NCBI GenBank assembly: GCA_001939145.1
Contig: LSRX01000010.1
Span: forward strand, 85,082 to 149,081
Source of the DNA: Symbiodinium microadriaticum
Taxonomy: Eukaryota > Sar > Dinophyceae > Suessiales > Symbiodiniaceae
DNA length: 64,000 nucleotides
Direction of reading: 5' to 3'
This document shows, piece by piece, positions 63,504-64,000 of the stretch (positions are counted from its first letter, which is position 1; each line of letters opens with the position of its first letter). The notes under the pieces are model-generated. The model was not told the origin of the DNA. It was given only the letters and a program-made list of their open reading frames with translations, and did not search any database. The position numbers and the translations under genes are program-made.

Positions 63504-64000
63504 GCTTGCACGACGACGCCCCCTACAAGTCTGAGAGAGGCTGACGAAAGGGGGACTGCTTGGGCCCGATTGGCCCTCCGTTCCCAAACCTAGGAGGACA
63601 CTGACCTTGAACAGCCCCCAACACGGGGGAAGGGGGCATTTTTCTGGAGTGTTGTAGGTCAAACTGAGGTTGTTTTAGCTTACCATTTCTGTTTGGGTAG
63701 CTGCCTTTCAACAATGCCCCAGATTCCTCAGGTTGAATCGACTCGGGGGAGTAAGCTGATTTCTCCACTCCTTGCAACATGCATGCTAGTCCTCTAGGGC
63801 AGGGTCATGGAGTGCTGTGTCATTGCTTCCACTATGCCAAAGGAGAAACTACCCCCCCGTACAAACATGCTGGCACGGAGGATGTAGACCTCCCGAGCCC
63901 AGCAACCTTGAGTGCAGCCGTGGGTGCCCTTCGTAAGACGCCTTGATACTTTCTTCAGGGGGATTGGCTTTGTGAAGGGGGACTTTTGCTCCGAACTTTT
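63504..64000 (+). other. right-edge sequence downstream of the third ORF
   Basis: No convincing coding frame. GGGGGA runs continue (about 63551, 63625, 63745, 63959, 63978) at the same density as in the coding part, so the element most likely extends beyond the window. Confidence 0.5.

Larger units (their letters stand above)
54645..64000 (+). mobile_element. SL-tagged LINE-like retroelement with ORF1, endonuclease/RT ORF2 and an additional Pro/Gln-rich ORF
   Basis: The left end is set by the spliced-leader relict. The element then has a 5' leader of about 350 bp, ORF1, ORF2 in the same frame after one TGA, a 0.5-kb spacer, and a long third coding region. All parts share the recurrent GGGGGA motif, which argues that they are one unit extending past the right edge of the window. 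The alternative is that the third coding region from 59.7 kb belongs to a second, related element placed in tandem. No 3' end, poly(A) or target-site duplication was found. Confidence 0.65.

Overview
This window looks like nuclear DNA of a dinoflagellate, most likely a Symbiodiniaceae/Suessiales-type genome. Four lines of evidence support this. (1) A 19-nt relict of the dinoflagellate trans-spliced leader (GTAGCCATTTTGGCTCAAG) lies at 54645-54663. (2) The introns that can be reconstructed use GC and GA donors as well as GT, and in every one a G follows the acceptor AG. (3) Plant/alveolate-type telomeric heptamers (TTTAGGG/CCCTAAA) are scattered through introns and intergenic DNA. (4) Every gene recognised lies on the + strand, the co-directional layout typical of dinoflagellates.

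Layout. 0-5.3 kb: 3' part of a large LINE-type polyprotein (reverse transcriptase, RNase H, zinc motifs), open at the left edge. 6.2-10.8 kb: short candidate exons, several coiled-coil-like, plus one convincing exon without any ATG (10457). 11.3-12.8 kb: an intronless coding tract broken by stops and frameshifts, probably a retroposed pseudogene. 14.05-16.05 kb: a 92-bp minisatellite. 18.6-23.5 kb: short exons, including a four-exon chain for an ankyrin-repeat protein. 26.6-30 kb: a RING-CH (MARCH-like) membrane E3 ligase whose first visible exon sits between oppositely oriented telomere-like arrays. 32.6-39.1 kb: a TTC27 homologue reconstructed as ten exons. 39.3-41.0 kb: a membrane-anchored astacin metalloprotease. 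42.1 kb: two exons of an unknown gene. 45.8-46.6 kb: a dual-specificity phosphatase with a UBA-like tail. 48.2-50.5 kb: exons of an unassigned coiled-coil protein. 50.9-51.2 kb: a one-N contig join flanked by a duplicated end. 53.0-54.6 kb: a tetra/pentanucleotide satellite.

54.6 kb to the right edge: a LINE-like element that starts exactly at the spliced-leader relict. It carries an ORF1 (coiled coil plus RRM-like) and an endonuclease/reverse transcriptase in the same frame, separated by one TGA. Downstream are one or two long Pro/Gln-rich reading frames of unknown function. The whole 9.3 kb is peppered with about fifty GGGGGA runs, independent of reading frame and coding status. The spliced leader, single TGA, extra ORF and G-run code together make this element the most unusual object in the window.

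The host genes (TTC27, RING-CH ligase, astacin, phosphatase, ankyrin protein) do not form an obvious pathway. Exon models were made by hand from reading frame, intron phase and the AG|G rule, so exon ends should be read as good hypotheses. No rRNA, tRNA or CRISPR features were seen.
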